DNA of 64,000 nt from assembly GCF_024166365.1 (NCBI RefSeq), contig NC_064826.1, positions 57,987,001-58,051,000 of the forward strand. Direction: 5' to 3'. The stretch comes from Elephas maximus indicus (lineage: Eukaryota > Chordata > Mammalia > Proboscidea > Elephantidae). The notes under the pieces were generated by a model. That model made no database searches. It was not told the origin of the DNA and was given only the letters and a program-made list of their open reading frames with translations. Shown piece after piece: positions 33,516 through 45,345 of the stretch; position 1 is the first letter of the stretch; each line of letters starts with the position of its first letter. A program made the position numbers and the translations under genes.

Positions 33516-34107
33516 GCTTTTTTTTTTTTAACTGCCATCATTATCATTTCTTTGTATAAAACGAGTTCCCAGTTCCTTGTGTACACAAGTGACTGAATTT
33601 CTCTCACTGTTCTCACAAAAGCTGCAGTTCACATCCAGTGTACCAGGAGGATAGAACAGTTTGGACTCTGGTACTTATTCCAGGTTCCAGCTTTGACCCC
33701 ACTGGATTCCCCAAGTTAGTCTTGTTTCTGATTTCCCGTATGATATTAGCTCAAACATAAGGTGGGATTTGTTTTCTTAAAATTGAATGAAGTAAAAGTG
33801 CAGCTTTGCTACTTTGGGATGGAAAGTATATGCTCCCAGCTGGGAAGTGGGAAAAGGAAAAGGAAGCAGGATGCTAAGAGGTTGAGACAGCCAGGTGAAA
33901 GGTTGGATTCTTGGTTCTCAAACCAGGTTGAATGTCAGAATCTATATATATAATATATATATATTTTTAAATAATCACCAGATTAAAGGATAAGATATTC
34001 TATTTAAATAGCTTATTCTGTTTTTCTTCTTAAAAACATGTTTAATCTCAGGAAGAACACCAACTTCAAAATGCAAAAATCTAAAGAAACAAACAGTTGA
34101 GGGAGAA
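33516..34107. other. Intronic, nothing recognised
   Basis: Single-copy-looking. A (TA)n patch is at 33944-33964. Confidence 0.4.
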
Positions 34108-34172
34108 AAAGCAAACAAAAACTTCCGTTGCTGTCAAGTCGATTCTGACTCACCGCAACCCTATGGAGAAAA
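34108..34172 (-). mobile_element. AfroSINE 3' fragment, antisense
   Basis: TTGCTGTCAAGTCGATTCTG, ACTCACCGCAACCCTATGG. Only the tail half is present. Confidence 0.75.
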
Positions 34173-34282
34173 GGCCCCTAAAATTTTGTAGAAGACAGTT
34201 TTTTCCTCTTCTGAGAAAGCTAAGATTGCCTTCCCTTGGAAATATATTTATGCCAACAATACTGATTTTTCAGTGCAGTTTT

Positions 34283-34345
34283 TAAAGACAGCTTTGTTGA
34301 GATATACTTTATATCCACAATTCAGTGGTTTTTAACAATAACATT
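34283..34345 (-). mobile_element. L1M 3' end scrap, antisense
   Basis: ACAGCTTTGTTGAGATATAC followed by TCCACAATTCAGTGG, common L1M end wording. Confidence 0.5.
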
Positions 34346-34899
34346 TAATAAAATTTTTCATTATTTTCACTTTTCTATTTTTCCCTTTCTCTTTTGGCTC
34401 TTTGCTTTTTAATCACTATTTTTTTTTGGCACTGTTGTAAACTAGTTGTGATAAGAAGTTCCTTTTCTCAGCTTCTTTTTAAGATGACTCTGGGTCCAGC
34501 ATTGGATATATCCTTAAGCCCAGTGGAATAATTTCCATTTTCCTGCAACAAATTCCCATATTTGATAAATATTTTAACACTTAATCAATCAGCCATGTGT
34601 TCCTGGATTTCTAACAGTTTTCAACAGTCTTTCCAAAATCTGTTATTCCAAAGTCATTTGTTTGTGTTATTTCTGTTTCTCAAGAAATAATTAGGTTAGA
34701 AGAAGTCCATATGGTTTTATTTTGCATCATATGTTCACTACAGAAAGTGTTCAGGAAGAGCTTCAAATGTGGAGATATATTGTCGTTTCTAGAGGTGGTA
34801 GTGTGATGTGTATGTGTGTGTTGAAATGAGTTCCTTTATGTGGCCTTTTGCTTTGGTTTTTTTTAAAAAACAGCTTGAAAGACTTTTCCCCTAAGGCCT
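34346..34899. other. Intronic, nothing recognised
   Basis: T-rich single-copy-looking sequence. Confidence 0.4.
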
Positions 34900-35791
34900 G
34901 AGGAGTTACCTTTACCTCAGTTTTCTACCCCAGAGAGTTTGTTACTTTTGTCCAGGTTGATTGACATTTCCTGGGTAAGCTGTAAACAACTTAGGTTTGA
35001 TACTTTTTTGTCTAGTCCTGGGCTGCAGTTTGCCCTGTGTTTGGTATGCACCTGCAAGCATTGGTCAGTGGACTGTGTAAATGAAGTTTATGTAGCCTAC
35101 TATGCAAATGAAGTATCTGTGGCCTATAGAGAGGGGATTGGTCAGTTCATGGCCATAGTGGGAGGGCCATGCCTTGAAACTGATGAGAAGTTTGTGTATA
35201 TAAGTTTGCGTTTATATGTAGCCAACCCCAGAGAGGTTTTTCAGCCAGAAAGAAGCAGGAAGAGAAGCAGCAACAAGAAGCGGAAGGAGAAAGAAGAGAG
35301 AAAGAGAGGAGGCAAGGAGCTTCCTAAAAGAGCTGTATGTAACACAGGTCAAGGACTGTGACACTGAAGACGGTGAGGGAGCCCGGAAATGGCCCATTTG
35401 CAAAACCAGCAGTGACAGGCTTGGAAAGGGCCCAGTGGCAGAACTGGAGGTAACATACAACAGGGTCAAGAGGAGCCTGTCCTCAGGGGGCTGAGAGGAG
35501 CCTATCCTCAGGGAGTCAAGAGGAGCCTGTCTGCAGGGGGCCAAGAGTAGGCCTGTATGACCAAGAAGAGTTGAGAGAGCTGTCTTGCACTGAAGAAGGG
35601 AGACTTTGCCCACATACTTCCTGATTCTGATTCTGATTCTGAGTTGTAGCCTGTTGATCCTGTTCTTGAGTTGTACTCTCTTACTTCCTTAATAAACCAG
35701 TTAACTGTAAGCACAGTCTCTGAGTTCTGTGTGGCCACTGCGGTAGAGTATTGAACCTAGCAGAGAAGCAGAGTGCCATGGAGAGGACGGC
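34900..35791 (+). mobile_element. Retroviral LTR (ERV-L-like), sense
   Basis: A TATATAAG TATA box near 35197, an internal 25-bp triplicate (35468-35542), the poly(A) signal AATAAA near 35692, and a primer binding site immediately after (35792) mark this as an LTR with the start of its internal region. The left edge is approximate. It is a remnant: only about 130 bases of internal sequence follow. The 140-residue plus frame 34939-35361 falls inside and is a chance frame. Confidence 0.7.
35468..35542 (+). repeat. Three tandem 25-bp units in LTR
   Basis: AAGAGGAGCCTGTCCTCAGG and close variants start at 35468, 35493 and 35518, and a fourth partial unit starts at 35543. Confidence 0.85.
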
Positions 35792-35935
35792 TGGTGTCAG
35801 AATTGGTAAAAAGGTTGGAGAGTGAAGGTGTATGTCTGACTTCCATCTCATGGGAATCAGCTTTGGGCTAACCTTAATCCTCATTATCTGCCCTGAAGTT
35901 AAGACAGGTTGTGATGCTACTACTACTCCTGCCAT
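35792..35935 (+). mobile_element. tRNA-Leu-type primer binding site and leader
   Basis: TGGTGTCAGAATTGG (35792-35806) is complementary, with one mismatch, to the 3' end of tRNA-Leu, as used by ERV-L-type elements. Leader sequence follows to about 35930. A related junction may exist at 48885-49130. Confidence 0.6.
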
Positions 35936-35946
35936 TTTACAATGTG

Positions 35947-36002
35947 TATGTATGTGTTAAAAAAAAAAAAAAAATTTTTTTTTTTTTTTTTTATGTATGT
36001 GT
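35947..36002. repeat. A16-T18 junction flanked by 11-bp direct repeats
   Basis: A16 (35959-35974) is joined directly to T18 (35975-35992). TATGTATGTGT lies at 35947-35957 and 35992-36002. The structure is like a target duplication enclosing only homopolymer. Confidence 0.85.
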
Positions 36003-36464
36003 GCTTAGTGTTTATAGAACATCTCATCTTCTTAGGGGCATTGGGTTAATTTTAGTGCTTCCATTTCACTTGTTAAAGAGAAACAGCTACACTTGCTTAT
36101 GCACCTTTTGGTCCTTGTGCAGTTGAGTATTTTTGTTATGCTTGAGCTATTAATCATGTCTTTCTGTAGCACCTATTCTTTGCGGAATGTTTTCACTGGT
36201 ACTGGAGATTTTTGGCTTCTTTTTTTGTCATCCTATCTTTGAATAATGAGGGAACGGAGAAGATTGGCAAATATTTAATAGACTTTGATTCATGTTCCCT
36301 TTCTTATGAAGTTTAAACTTGCCAGTTTTGTAATTACAAATTTTCCATTGGTTCTGTTATATTTCAGGTTAAGGCTCAGTAACTATTTTGGGTGATCCTA
36401 ATGCAGTGTGTATGTGATGGAGTTATTTCCTGTGATTTGATTCATGAAATGACATCCTTTTAAT
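36003..36464. other. Intronic, nothing recognised
   Basis: No repeat or exon recognised. Confidence 0.4.
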
Positions 36465-36890
36465 TAATCTTAATAAAATATTTATTGTCCTGCCTACTAT
36501 GTGCCAGGCACTGTTCTGGGCCATTGGGATACATCAGTGAATAAAAACACCTCAAAATTTCTTTTTTCGTGGGGCTTATTTCTATCAGATAGGCAAAAAT
36601 ATAGTATATAATAAATTACATAGTATTTTTTTTTTCTTAAGTACAATGGAAAATAAAAGAAAAAGGTATTGTATCATAAGGATGAGAAGTGTAAGGATGT
36701 GTGGAGGGGATAGGTTGTAATTTTTGGTAGGGTGATTCATTAGTCCTACTGAGATGGCAAAATTAGGAAAAGACTTGTAGGTGATTGGGAGTGAGGTATC
36801 TGAGGAAGAGCATTTCAGGAAGCAAGAACAGTTCGTATACTGACCCTGAAGCCAGAATGTGTCTTTCAAGTATAAGTAAGAAGACCACTA
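36465..36890 (-). mobile_element. L2 3' half, antisense
   Basis: CTACTATGTGCCAGGCACTG, TGGGATACATCAGTGAATAA and GTGGGGCTTATTTCTATC, then upstream L2 wording to GAAGAGCATTTCAGGAAGC. Confidence 0.8.
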
Positions 36891-37454
36891 CTCCAAGGAA
36901 GATTGGTGATGGAAGGTCTTATTGAAAAATGTACTGGGACAAATATTGGAATCATCTACCTCTCTGGCAGTATTTTTGTTTTTAAGGGTTTGGATTATTT
37001 CATCAAGGAAGATAATACAAATTTTCACTACGGTGGCTGAATGTAATCTGCCCTCCTCTTCTTCTCCAATGTAATGCATTTGGATTCTTCTTTGCAAGGC
37101 TATATTACTTCTGTGCACTTAAATGTATTACTGTTTTATGTTTAGTACACCCATGGTTATGTATTACTTTTTTTGGAGGATGTTTTATCCATTGTGGTTG
37201 GTAGAGAGTTTTAGTGCTAGCCTAACATACAGCTTACCAGGTAACAAATATTTTCTGCTGTGCCTAAGAGATGAGAGACATACTTCCAAGCCATCTTTGA
37301 ACATATCCTGTTTTACAAATGGAGGAAATAGGCCTAAATTGCGTTAAGGCAGAGTTTTGTTAGCTATTTAAACAGGAAAATGAGATGATTAAGCATTGGA
37401 GCAGATTACAAGTGGGGGTTGAGGAAGTATCTCAAGTATAGGCTCAACAGTCAC
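36891..37454. other. Intronic, nothing recognised
   Basis: No repeat or exon recognised. Chance frames on both strands at 36888-37347. Confidence 0.4.
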
Positions 37455-38110
37455 TTAAAAAAATGTTTTCTTGTGTTTAAAGTGAAAGTTTGCAGCAAAT
37501 TAGGTTCCCATTTAACAATTCCCACACAAATTATTCAGTGATACTGGTTACATTTTTCACAATGTATGATCATTCTCATTCATTCTGTTTTGGTTGTACC
37601 ATTCCCAGTACTCTAATTTCCCTGCCCCTTTACCTTTGTATTTTTGCTTATCTTTAGAGTAATTTTTGACCATTTGGTTTATGTAGATGATTTTTTAAAG
37701 GAGCTCATCACTCACGGTGGTAGTTTTTATTTTATGAGCCAGTCCCTTAATTAACTAAAAGGTGACCTCAAGGGATAATTTTGGTTTAAGGTTTAAAGGC
37801 TGTCTTGGGGCCATTATTTTGCAGAGTACTCTAAGTCTGAACCATTTCAGTAAGTCTGGACTTTTCAAGAATTTGAGTCTGTTTTACATTTTTCTCCCAT
37901 TCTATCAGGACCCATCTACTGTGGCCCTGATCAGAACGATTGGTAATGGTAGCTGGACACCATCTAGTTCTGCTTGTCTCAGGGTAGATGAGACCGTGGT
38001 TCGTGTAGACTCTTACCCTCTAGACTACTTTCTTTTCTTTTTGGTTTCCTTCTTTCCCTTTCGTTCTGGATGAGTAGACACCAATCTATGTATCTTAGAT
38101 TCAACAATCA
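37455..38110 (-). mobile_element. L1 3' UTR (older lineage subfamily), antisense
   Basis: AAAGTGAAAGTTTGCAGCAA, AATTAGGTTCCCATTTAACA, GGGATAATTTTGGTTTAAGG and CCATCTAGTTCTGCTTGTC parallel the 27.8 and 25.4 kb L1 tails. Confidence 0.7.
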
Positions 38111-38669
38111 CTTAAAAAAGATTTTTTTAGTAGATGTTTGTTTCCTCATAGGTGAGAAATGAGTCGCATAACTCATTGAGGTTCCCAACTCAGCAAAAAA
38201 TGGTCAGAAGATTTTAAAGAGGATCACTGGAATGCATATACTGGTAGGGGTTATACTCTAAGTAACAGTGATGGTATTTACAGCTACTATAAACTAATGG
38301 GTTCAACTGTATGAAAGCAACCTTTATCATGGTTATTCTTGAAAACTGTTTCCTATTTTTGGCCAACTACAATTTGAAAAATAGTTTTTGTCCATATTAT
38401 TGTCAGGTAATAGTTGTCAGATTTGTTTTATATTCATAAGTGATCACATACTTTGTACCAAGCAAGGTGGTAAACACTGGGGATTCTGAGATAACTTGGT
38501 ACAGGGTTGATAGTCAAGAATAGTGTAATTGTAAGGCATGGACCTCAAAGAGAGAAGGATGGAGGATTTGTCATCTAGAAGTGCCAAGGGAAAGGCAGGA
38601 ACGATTCTTACTCCTGGTTGTAACACCAAATTCTATTAATGCGTGCTCAGATTTTTGTTGCTCGTGTGG
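38111..38669. other. Intronic, nothing recognised
   Basis: No repeat or exon recognised. Confidence 0.4.
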
Positions 38670-38905
38670 CGTAATAATAACTAACATTTATGGAGCTAGA
38701 CTGTTCTCTGTACTTTTACATGTACTCAGCCTTTACAGCAACCCTTACAGGCAGGTACTATTATCCCCAATTGCTAAATGAAGGAACTAAGGCACAGAGA
38801 GCTTAAATACCTTGTCCAAGGCCATTCAACTAAGAAACGATGGAGCTAGGATTTGAACCCAGGAAATTGGCTCCAGAATCCTGGAGCTTTAGCCACTATC
38901 CTCTG
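38670..38905 (-). mobile_element. MIR, antisense, near full length
   Basis: AACATTTATGGAGCTAGAC, GGTACTATTATCCCCAATTG, AACTAAGGCACAGAGAGC and GGATTTGAACCCAGGAAATT. Confidence 0.88.
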
Positions 38906-38989
38906 CAGGTTTTTATAAGCAACTACACGCAGTTTTAAAACAGGCAAAACTCATTTGGGCAAAACAGTTTAGTATTAGATTATGTTGCT

Positions 38990-39115
38990 GCTTTAGTAAT
39001 AACATGTCTTCCCAGACAGTAAAAATCTATGGGCAGGGACAACATCTTCCTCACAATGCCCTGTGGTTCTCTTGGAATGCTGTGCATACAGTAGGGACTC
39101 AGGACTTTGTGGTAG
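38990..39115 (+). mobile_element. L2 3' end, sense
   Basis: AATCTATGGGCAGGGACAAC, GGAATGCTGTGCATACAGTA, GGGACTCAGG. Confidence 0.6.
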
Positions 39116-40045
39116 CAGAGATGGTAGAGCATGCTGGGAAGGCTAGAGAAGGACAAGGAGGATGACTTCAGTGTCAGGGTGCTGAGGATGCTGAGCCAGG
39201 GAATGTTTCAGTCAGGAGGCCTTGCCAGGATGCAGCTTCTCAGAAACCCAGTGGGGGTAGCTCAGAGCGACTACCTACACACTTCTGTGAAGTGAATAAA
39301 TAAATTCTTCTAGGATATCATACAATAAGTTAAATTAAAAGTGACCTTTGTGTTACTTTCAACGTATTCATTTGCCTCGGAGCAACAATAAGCAAAAAAA
39401 AAAAAAACCTAAAATGAAGAGAGAATGGCTATACCCAGCCTCTTTCCATTGTGAAGAGAATCAGGATGTCTTGTAGGAATCCTTTCTTTGACCCAGCATG
39501 TCAGATGCACAGAGGCCTCATTTAAACTGCCCTAATTTGCCCCAGTAGGTGAAGACTTTATAACTAGAAAATTTGGTTTATTCAGCTTTGTATCTAAACA
39601 CATCAATGGCAGAGAGACCTGGGTCATGTATGGCACCTACAGAAAATAATACCCATGCCCTACTCAATATGTGTGCAGTTTTCTTAAGGCCGAGGGTCTA
39701 AGTAGAGGGAGAAAATGAACGGCTCTAATCTAGCTAGTGGTTCTTATCTGACAAGGCTCATGGCTCTGTGTGATTCTGTTTGTTCATCCTTTCTGTTTAT
39801 GACATGGTGAGTATCAAATTCATTCAGTCTTTGACATAAAATTGTTTCTATTAAGTGCTGAGTTCATGCCAGTGAAGAAAGGAGTGGCAATCCTAAGAGC
39901 TTTATTTCCTTTTTATGTTCAGACATGAGGTGATAAAACTAATTCTAACTCCAAGGTTATAGTACCTTTTTTTTTTTTACTTGTATGAAGATATATTTCA
40001 GAACTAAGGGGTAGTTTGTGTGTGATTCTGACTTTGCATCATTAA
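39116..40045. other. Intronic, nothing recognised
   Basis: Includes an A14 run at 39395-39408. No exon-like frame. Confidence 0.4.
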
Positions 40046-40258
40046 ACATCATTAGACAGTGGTGCAAGTAGTTTGCAATCCACTGCTAACTCAAAAGTTG
40101 GCAGTTCGAACCCACCCAGTGGCTCTGTGGAAGACAGACCTGGAGATTAGCTTCCTTAAAGATTACAGGCAAGAAAGCCCTATGGAGCAGTTCTACTCTG
40201 TAACACAGGGGTCACCATGAGTCGGGGGCTGACTCAGTAGCCACTAACAGCAACAACA
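40046..40258 (+). mobile_element. AfroSINE variant with RTE-style tail
   Basis: B-box region GGCAGTTCGAACCC, insert TTAGCTTCCTTAAAGATTAC, body GGAGCAGTTCTACTCTGTAA, tail CACTAACAGCAACAACAGC. Same long variant as at 32549. Confidence 0.88.
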
Positions 40259-42062
40259 GCTGGACCTAGGTCAAGAAGACCTATAGCAGTGATCCATGTC
40301 CTATCCCCTTCGTTAAAACCACTGTTATTCCTTATATTTTGGGCTTTTCTGAGTTGAACTCATCAGTACTACAAATTTTACTTGTTTCAAATATAATTAT
40401 TTTCCTGGTTACAGTTGCTTGCAAGCTTTCCTACTCCCACCCACCATGGTATATATACGCATGAGTGGACACACACGTGAGCATTACTGAATGAATCAAG
40501 TGGCTTGATTTGTTGCGTTTTTCTGCATCTACTAACAGTGTCTCTTAGGATGTCCTACTTTCAGAAATGATTTAGAGTCAGTGTATTTTTAAAAAGCATT
40601 TCACTTTTTTAGGGAAAGTGTTCAGTGCTAAGGGTGGAGTGACAGAATTGATCATCTAATTGCAGGGGCTAATAGTGACTAATTAGCTCCAGTAAAAAGT
40701 GTGAGTAATGTAAAAAGTATAAGTAAAAGTAATTTCTAGGTCTCTTTCATTACCCTTATCCAGCGGAATAAAATTACATTATGTTGCTACCCCTTAGATT
40801 ATGTCTTGTAACGTGAGAAAAGCTGAAGTTGTTTCATTTCCTTACATTCAGATTTTTTTTAGTTAGAATCCCAGAAAAAGATTATAGACTGGACACATGT
40901 AATGTAGCACATATGACAAAAGTTTTCCTATTGGCTATTTGTGTTTTGTCTCAAACATGCAACATCGGTGGATACTTTCACTCTTTCTGTAATTTCAGGG
41001 CGAGGAGTTATCCTTCAGAGCATCTTGAAAACTCCTGCTGGTAGTTTGTAGAAGTCCATCAGTTTAAGGGTTTGGGGGCTGATTTATAACATTCTTAATC
41101 TCGGCAGTAAATCCTTGCTGTGTTCTAACCTATGAGTGCATTAAAAGATCCCATGCCATGGTTTTAAGGCATGATTTTAAGGCCTGCTTTTCAAATTATG
41201 TGCTTTAGAACTGAACCTGACTAGTTATTCATTTGTGAATATAATCCCTTAACTCCTTAGTCGTTTTCCCTCCTCTGCTCTTTCTACCTTTTATTTAGCT
41301 TTCAGTAGTTACATTATTCTTTGCAACAAGCTTTTATAATACTCTTTTCATATAAACAAAAATATTTTATTTCTCACAGCATCCTATAATTATGACTATT
41401 TTCAGTTCAGATATGGTGGAAAAAAAAAGGTAAAGCATAGAAATTTTAGTAACTCCACCCCAAATAAAATAATCTAGCTAGTAGTGGGGATGGGAAGAGT
41501 GCTGCCCTCCTCTCTCCCAGACCTTTCCTTTATCAAGGCACAGTATCCATTACCCAAGGCTGATTCATTTTCTGATTTTGTCTGCTAATTTTGTTGCATC
41601 CAAATGTCAGGATTCTTTGCACTCAGATTTAATTACTGTTCAATATGACTCTATATCGTATTGTTCTTAGGCTACCAAGTACCTTAAAGGTCAGCTTTGA
41701 CTTTCAAGATTATGCCAGTAAGCGTTTTCTTGTTCGGGCTTTAAATTGAGGGCCTAGTAATGAATGGATAATGGCCAAGATGATGGAGAGACTGATTTAT
41801 CAAAAGGATAAAAAAACTGGAGCATAAATAGGTAATGAGGCTGCCTGACTTCCTGAATGGAGATGAGAGAATGGGAGCTGATGCCAGCAGAAAAGGTGCA
41901 GGCTCTCCCTGCCTCCTGTGTGTTGCAGGGGTCACTGGAGAGAAGGGCCTCAGGAGTCAGGGAATCACAGAATCCAGAGTATATGGCGCTCTCAGAACTG
42001 GAAATTCAGCAAGGCAAATTGAGAATGACTCTCAAGAGCTCATCTTTTTTTAAGGAAAGGCA
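40259..42062. other. Intronic, nothing firm recognised
   Basis: Single-copy-looking DNA. Overlapping plus frames at 41835-42123 have no domain and the second runs into the A/T run. Confidence 0.4.
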
Positions 42063-42113
42063 TTTTTTATGGTATGTAAAAAAAAAAAAAAAAAAATTTT
42101 TTTTTTTTTATGG
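42063..42113. repeat. A19-T13 junction flanked by 10-bp direct repeats
   Basis: A19 (42078-42096) is joined to T13 (42097-42109). TTTTTTATGG lies at 42063-42072 and 42104-42113. Second case of the 35.95 kb structure. Confidence 0.8.
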
Positions 42114-42346
42114 CTTCACCTAGGGGTTCCTGAGTACTGAGATCCGTAAGACATAATCTGCCCGCCCTGGGTAGCAATAGGTTTATTTTACATAAGTTGT
42201 AAAATTTTTCACATCAAATAAAGTCAATAGCCAGAATTGGAATTTGAGTTAGAGAACAAGTTCAATTCGATGGCGCGACCACAGGTATTCCAATGTTTTG
42301 CTCCATTTCCTTCTTATTTAAAAAAAAAAAAAAAAATAGCTACTAT
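42114..42346. other. Intronic, short unassigned stretch
   Basis: Ends in an A17 run (42320-42336) before the SINE. Confidence 0.4.
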
Positions 42347-42500
42347 GGAGCCCTGGTGGCAGAGTGGTTAAGAGCTATGGCTGCTAACCAAAAGGTCGGC
42401 AGTTCGAATCCACTAGCCACTCTTTGAAAATCCTGTGGGGCAGTTCTATTCAGTTCTGTAGGGTTGCTATAAGTTGGAATTGACTCGAAGGCAGTGTTTT
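42347..42500 (+). mobile_element. AfroSINE
   Basis: GGAGCCCTGGTGGCAGAG to TTGACTCGAAGGCAGTG with canonical boxes, followed by a T run (42498-42510). Confidence 0.95.
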
Positions 42501-42634
42501 TTTTTTTTTCCAATGTGTGAGTTGTAGTGATGTTTTTGAAAACTTATTTGCCCTCATTTAATTTATCTGGGGAAGCTATCAAATTGAACTCCTTTTTCCT
42601 CCCTTTTAGCTTTCTCATATCTGGTTAGCTCTTT

Positions 42635-42772
42635 AAAAAATACTGATGGCTGGACTCTACCTCAGACCAAATGAATCAAAGCTCTGAGGATGGGGTCCTG
42701 GCACCAGCATTTTTTAAAAAAACTTCCCAAGCAAGTCTGATGTGCACCCAGGATTGAGAACCACTCGTTTAG
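42635..42772 (+). mobile_element. MER5-like hAT fragment
   Basis: GATGGCTGGACTCTACCTCA, TCTGAGGATGGGGTCCTGG, GATTGAGAACCACTCG, matching the 3' part of MER5-type elements. Confidence 0.65.
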
Positions 42773-43019
42773 AAGCTTTTTGGTGTCTGTGGTTCCAGCC
42801 TGACCTCCCATAATAGCTGCCTCCTATTTTCTGCCTTAATAATGTAGTATTTCTTACAATTTTCTGAGTGTGCTGAGCTCTTTCCCATTTTGGTGCCTTC
42901 GTTGGTCCTTTTGCCTGAGTATTTTTTTTTTTTTTTGTATTGTTGGTCTGAGGAGCTCCCACTCATCCCTCCATAACTCTATAGTCAGCGGCTGCTGTTG
43001 TATCTTATACATATATCTA
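42773..43019. other. Intronic, unassigned
   Basis: T15 run at 42922-42936. Minus frames here contain poly-Lys from that run and are not genes. Confidence 0.4.
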
Positions 43020-43175
43020 TTATTGGACTTATAAATATTTTATAATTATTTGTTTCCTAGCTCCTGTCTTTGAGTTCCCTGGGTCCAGGAACCGTGTATA
43101 ACACATCTTTGTATCCCTAGGCCTGGAATATTTCCTGAGATATGGTCAAGGCTCCATAAAGGTTGAATGAACTAC
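43020..43175 (+). mobile_element. L2 3' end, sense
   Basis: TTTGTATCCCTAGGCCTGG, GATATGGTCAAGGCTCCATA, AAGGTTGAATGAAC. Confidence 0.6.
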
Positions 43176-43224
43176 AATTGGATATTTAATATCACAGTCA
43201 ATATACAAAGTGTGTTACTATTTT

Positions 43225-43340
43225 TGCTGTTTTAGAGTCGAGAACATTCACTTCAGAAACTTTAAACAACTTGCCCTTGTTTGTTTCACTAGTAAGTGGA
43301 AGACTCAGAATTCAAACCCAGGTCTCCCTGCCTCTCAAGA
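43225..43340 (-). mobile_element. MIR core, antisense
   Basis: AACAACTTGCCCTTG, GTAAGTGGAAGACTCAG, ATTCAAACCCAGGTCTCC. Confidence 0.65.
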
Positions 43341-43539
43341 CTATTCTGTTATGTTTCATTTTGTCTCTCTGTTTTAAAATATCCTGCTGCCAGGCACTAT
43401 TCTAATTCTTGTTCTAAATACAGAAAGTTAGATTGCAAGAAAAGTTTGGTTGAAGTAATGTGTAAATTAGATGTGATATATGATACAATTTATGAAAACT
43501 GTAGGCGTGATTGAGTTGACCCCGTAAAAAAGGGAGAGG

Positions 43540-43836
43540 TACATAACATTGTTGCTAGGTACTGTCCAGTCAGTTCCGACTCACAGTGACCCCATGTACA
43601 ATAGAAGGAAACACTGCCCAGCTCTGCATCATCATTACAATTGTTGTTATACTTGAGCCCATTGTTGCAGCCACTGTGTCAGTCCATCTTGTTGAGGGCT
43701 TTCCTTTTCGCCGACCTGCTTTACCAAGTGTGATGTCCTTCTCCAGAGACTGATCCCTCCGATAACATATCTGAAGTATGCTAGACATAGTCTCACCATC
43801 CTTGCTTCTAAGGAATATTCTGGCTGTATTTCTTAA
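43540..43836 (-). mobile_element. RTE LINE 3' fragment, antisense
   Basis: GTTGCTAGGTACTGTCCAGT, CAGTTCCGACTCACAGTG, then coding end with RRDQSLEKDITLGKAG on the minus strand. Confidence 0.9.
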
Positions 43837-45189
43837 CATACTTAACACAGAGTCATAGATATAAAAATATGGATATAAAACATTAATATTCTTATGTAAA
43901 TACTGCTAATTTACATATTAGAGAGACCTGTGTAGAATCCTCTTTTAACAAAAGCCTTTGTAATACAGTACTGCTTCACAAGATTAGTCCATGTCCTAGC
44001 TAACTGGCCACAGGGAAGCTATCTTGCTGGTGTGGCCACAACAAATTCTGGAATGAGGAATCTTAGTCTTGATGAATACATATGTATCAATTTCCTTTAG
44101 CTCTTTTGCCAGAAGTTCACACAAGGCAATGGAGTAATCACAGTGGAGGTTATGGTCCTTTTTCAGTTGCCTTTTCTGATGTATAAAAGATGGATAGTAT
44201 CTATAAGCATTTTGTTTTTTATTGGACTCAGGATATTAGACTTCAGGAATTACATTTATATTTTTTAAAACTAAGTCAAAGTAATCAAATGGCCAAGCTG
44301 TATTTAGGACACTGAATAGCTTCTGCTATATACAATAAAACCTTTTTAATAGTGTATTAATTCATTATTTGATTCGACTTAATCAAAAACCCAACTAGCT
44401 TGCCTTTCTCTTTGTGTCAGAGTTCTGGTTCTACCATGAATGTTTTATTGCCAGCTTTGCTTTTAAAAAAAAGGTTATCATTAAGGCAATCTTGAAAAGC
44501 CTATTAGTATTTGTTCTCTGGTACATATAGGTAGGCCCTGGTTCATTGGCTCTTGGAGGTGTGAGGAGAAAGAAGAGACTGCCAATAGGCAGAATGTGTA
44601 AGAAGTACGGGGATTATATTAACCTCACATTTAAATTTCAGCTATTGCCCATGAATAATAAGCGTCGTTAATCTGGGGATTGTATCAGGTTCTTCTGGTC
44701 CTAAAGTTCTATGATTTATTTTAGAAATTTGAAATTAAAATTATCCTTACATAATTATATTGATTTATTAAGAGTTCTTACCATCTGGATAGTTATTTTA
44801 TATTTTCGCGTTTTTCTCCCTCAGTTTTTTTGTTTCACAGCTTCTGTAAATGGCATCCTCACTGCTTGTGTCCATCGTTAAAACAGAAACATACATGCAC
44901 ATGCACACGTATTTTGTTATACCTATATGATTTTTTCTTTAAAAGATGGATTTCCATATATATTTTTAAATGTAATTCACAGTTTCTAAGGCTGTAATCA
45001 AATTGGCCTCAGAATGAATGCTGTGTGTCATGTGGTAATGATACTGACTTATCTGATGAAAACATATCAGCGTTCTAAAGATTGTTTTTCGTGGTTTGAT
45101 TTTCTTTGCATATGCTGGCACTGAAATTGCTCCTGTTGTAATAGTTACTCATTAGAATCCAGTAATACCCACAAGCACCTCTGGGCTGC
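43837..45189. other. Intronic, nothing recognised
   Basis: AT-rich single-copy-looking sequence with no firm repeat. Confidence 0.4.
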
Positions 45190-45345
45190 ACAGCCACATC
45201 AAAGGGTTGAAGCGTGGTGGAAAAGGCCTGGAGGCAAGACACCTGCTCTGCCACCAGCTAGTGTGACTTTGGAAATATTTGCCCACACTGGCCTCATTTT
45301 CCTGATTTGTAAAATGAGGGTATCTTATTGTATGAGCTCTAGGTA
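45190..45345 (+). mobile_element. MIR, sense, diverged
   Basis: GAGGCAAGACACCTGCTCTG, CACCAGCTAGTGTGACTTTG, TCATTTTCCTGATTTGTAAA, ATGAGGGTATC. Confidence 0.7.

Noticed and set aside
34939-35361. 140-codon frame in the 35 kb LTR
   Set aside because: It falls within LTR sequence; the Lys/Arg-rich end is an AG-rich low-complexity patch.
36888-37347. Overlapping frames on both strands
   Set aside because: No domain, low complexity, and no splice-site or conservation clue.
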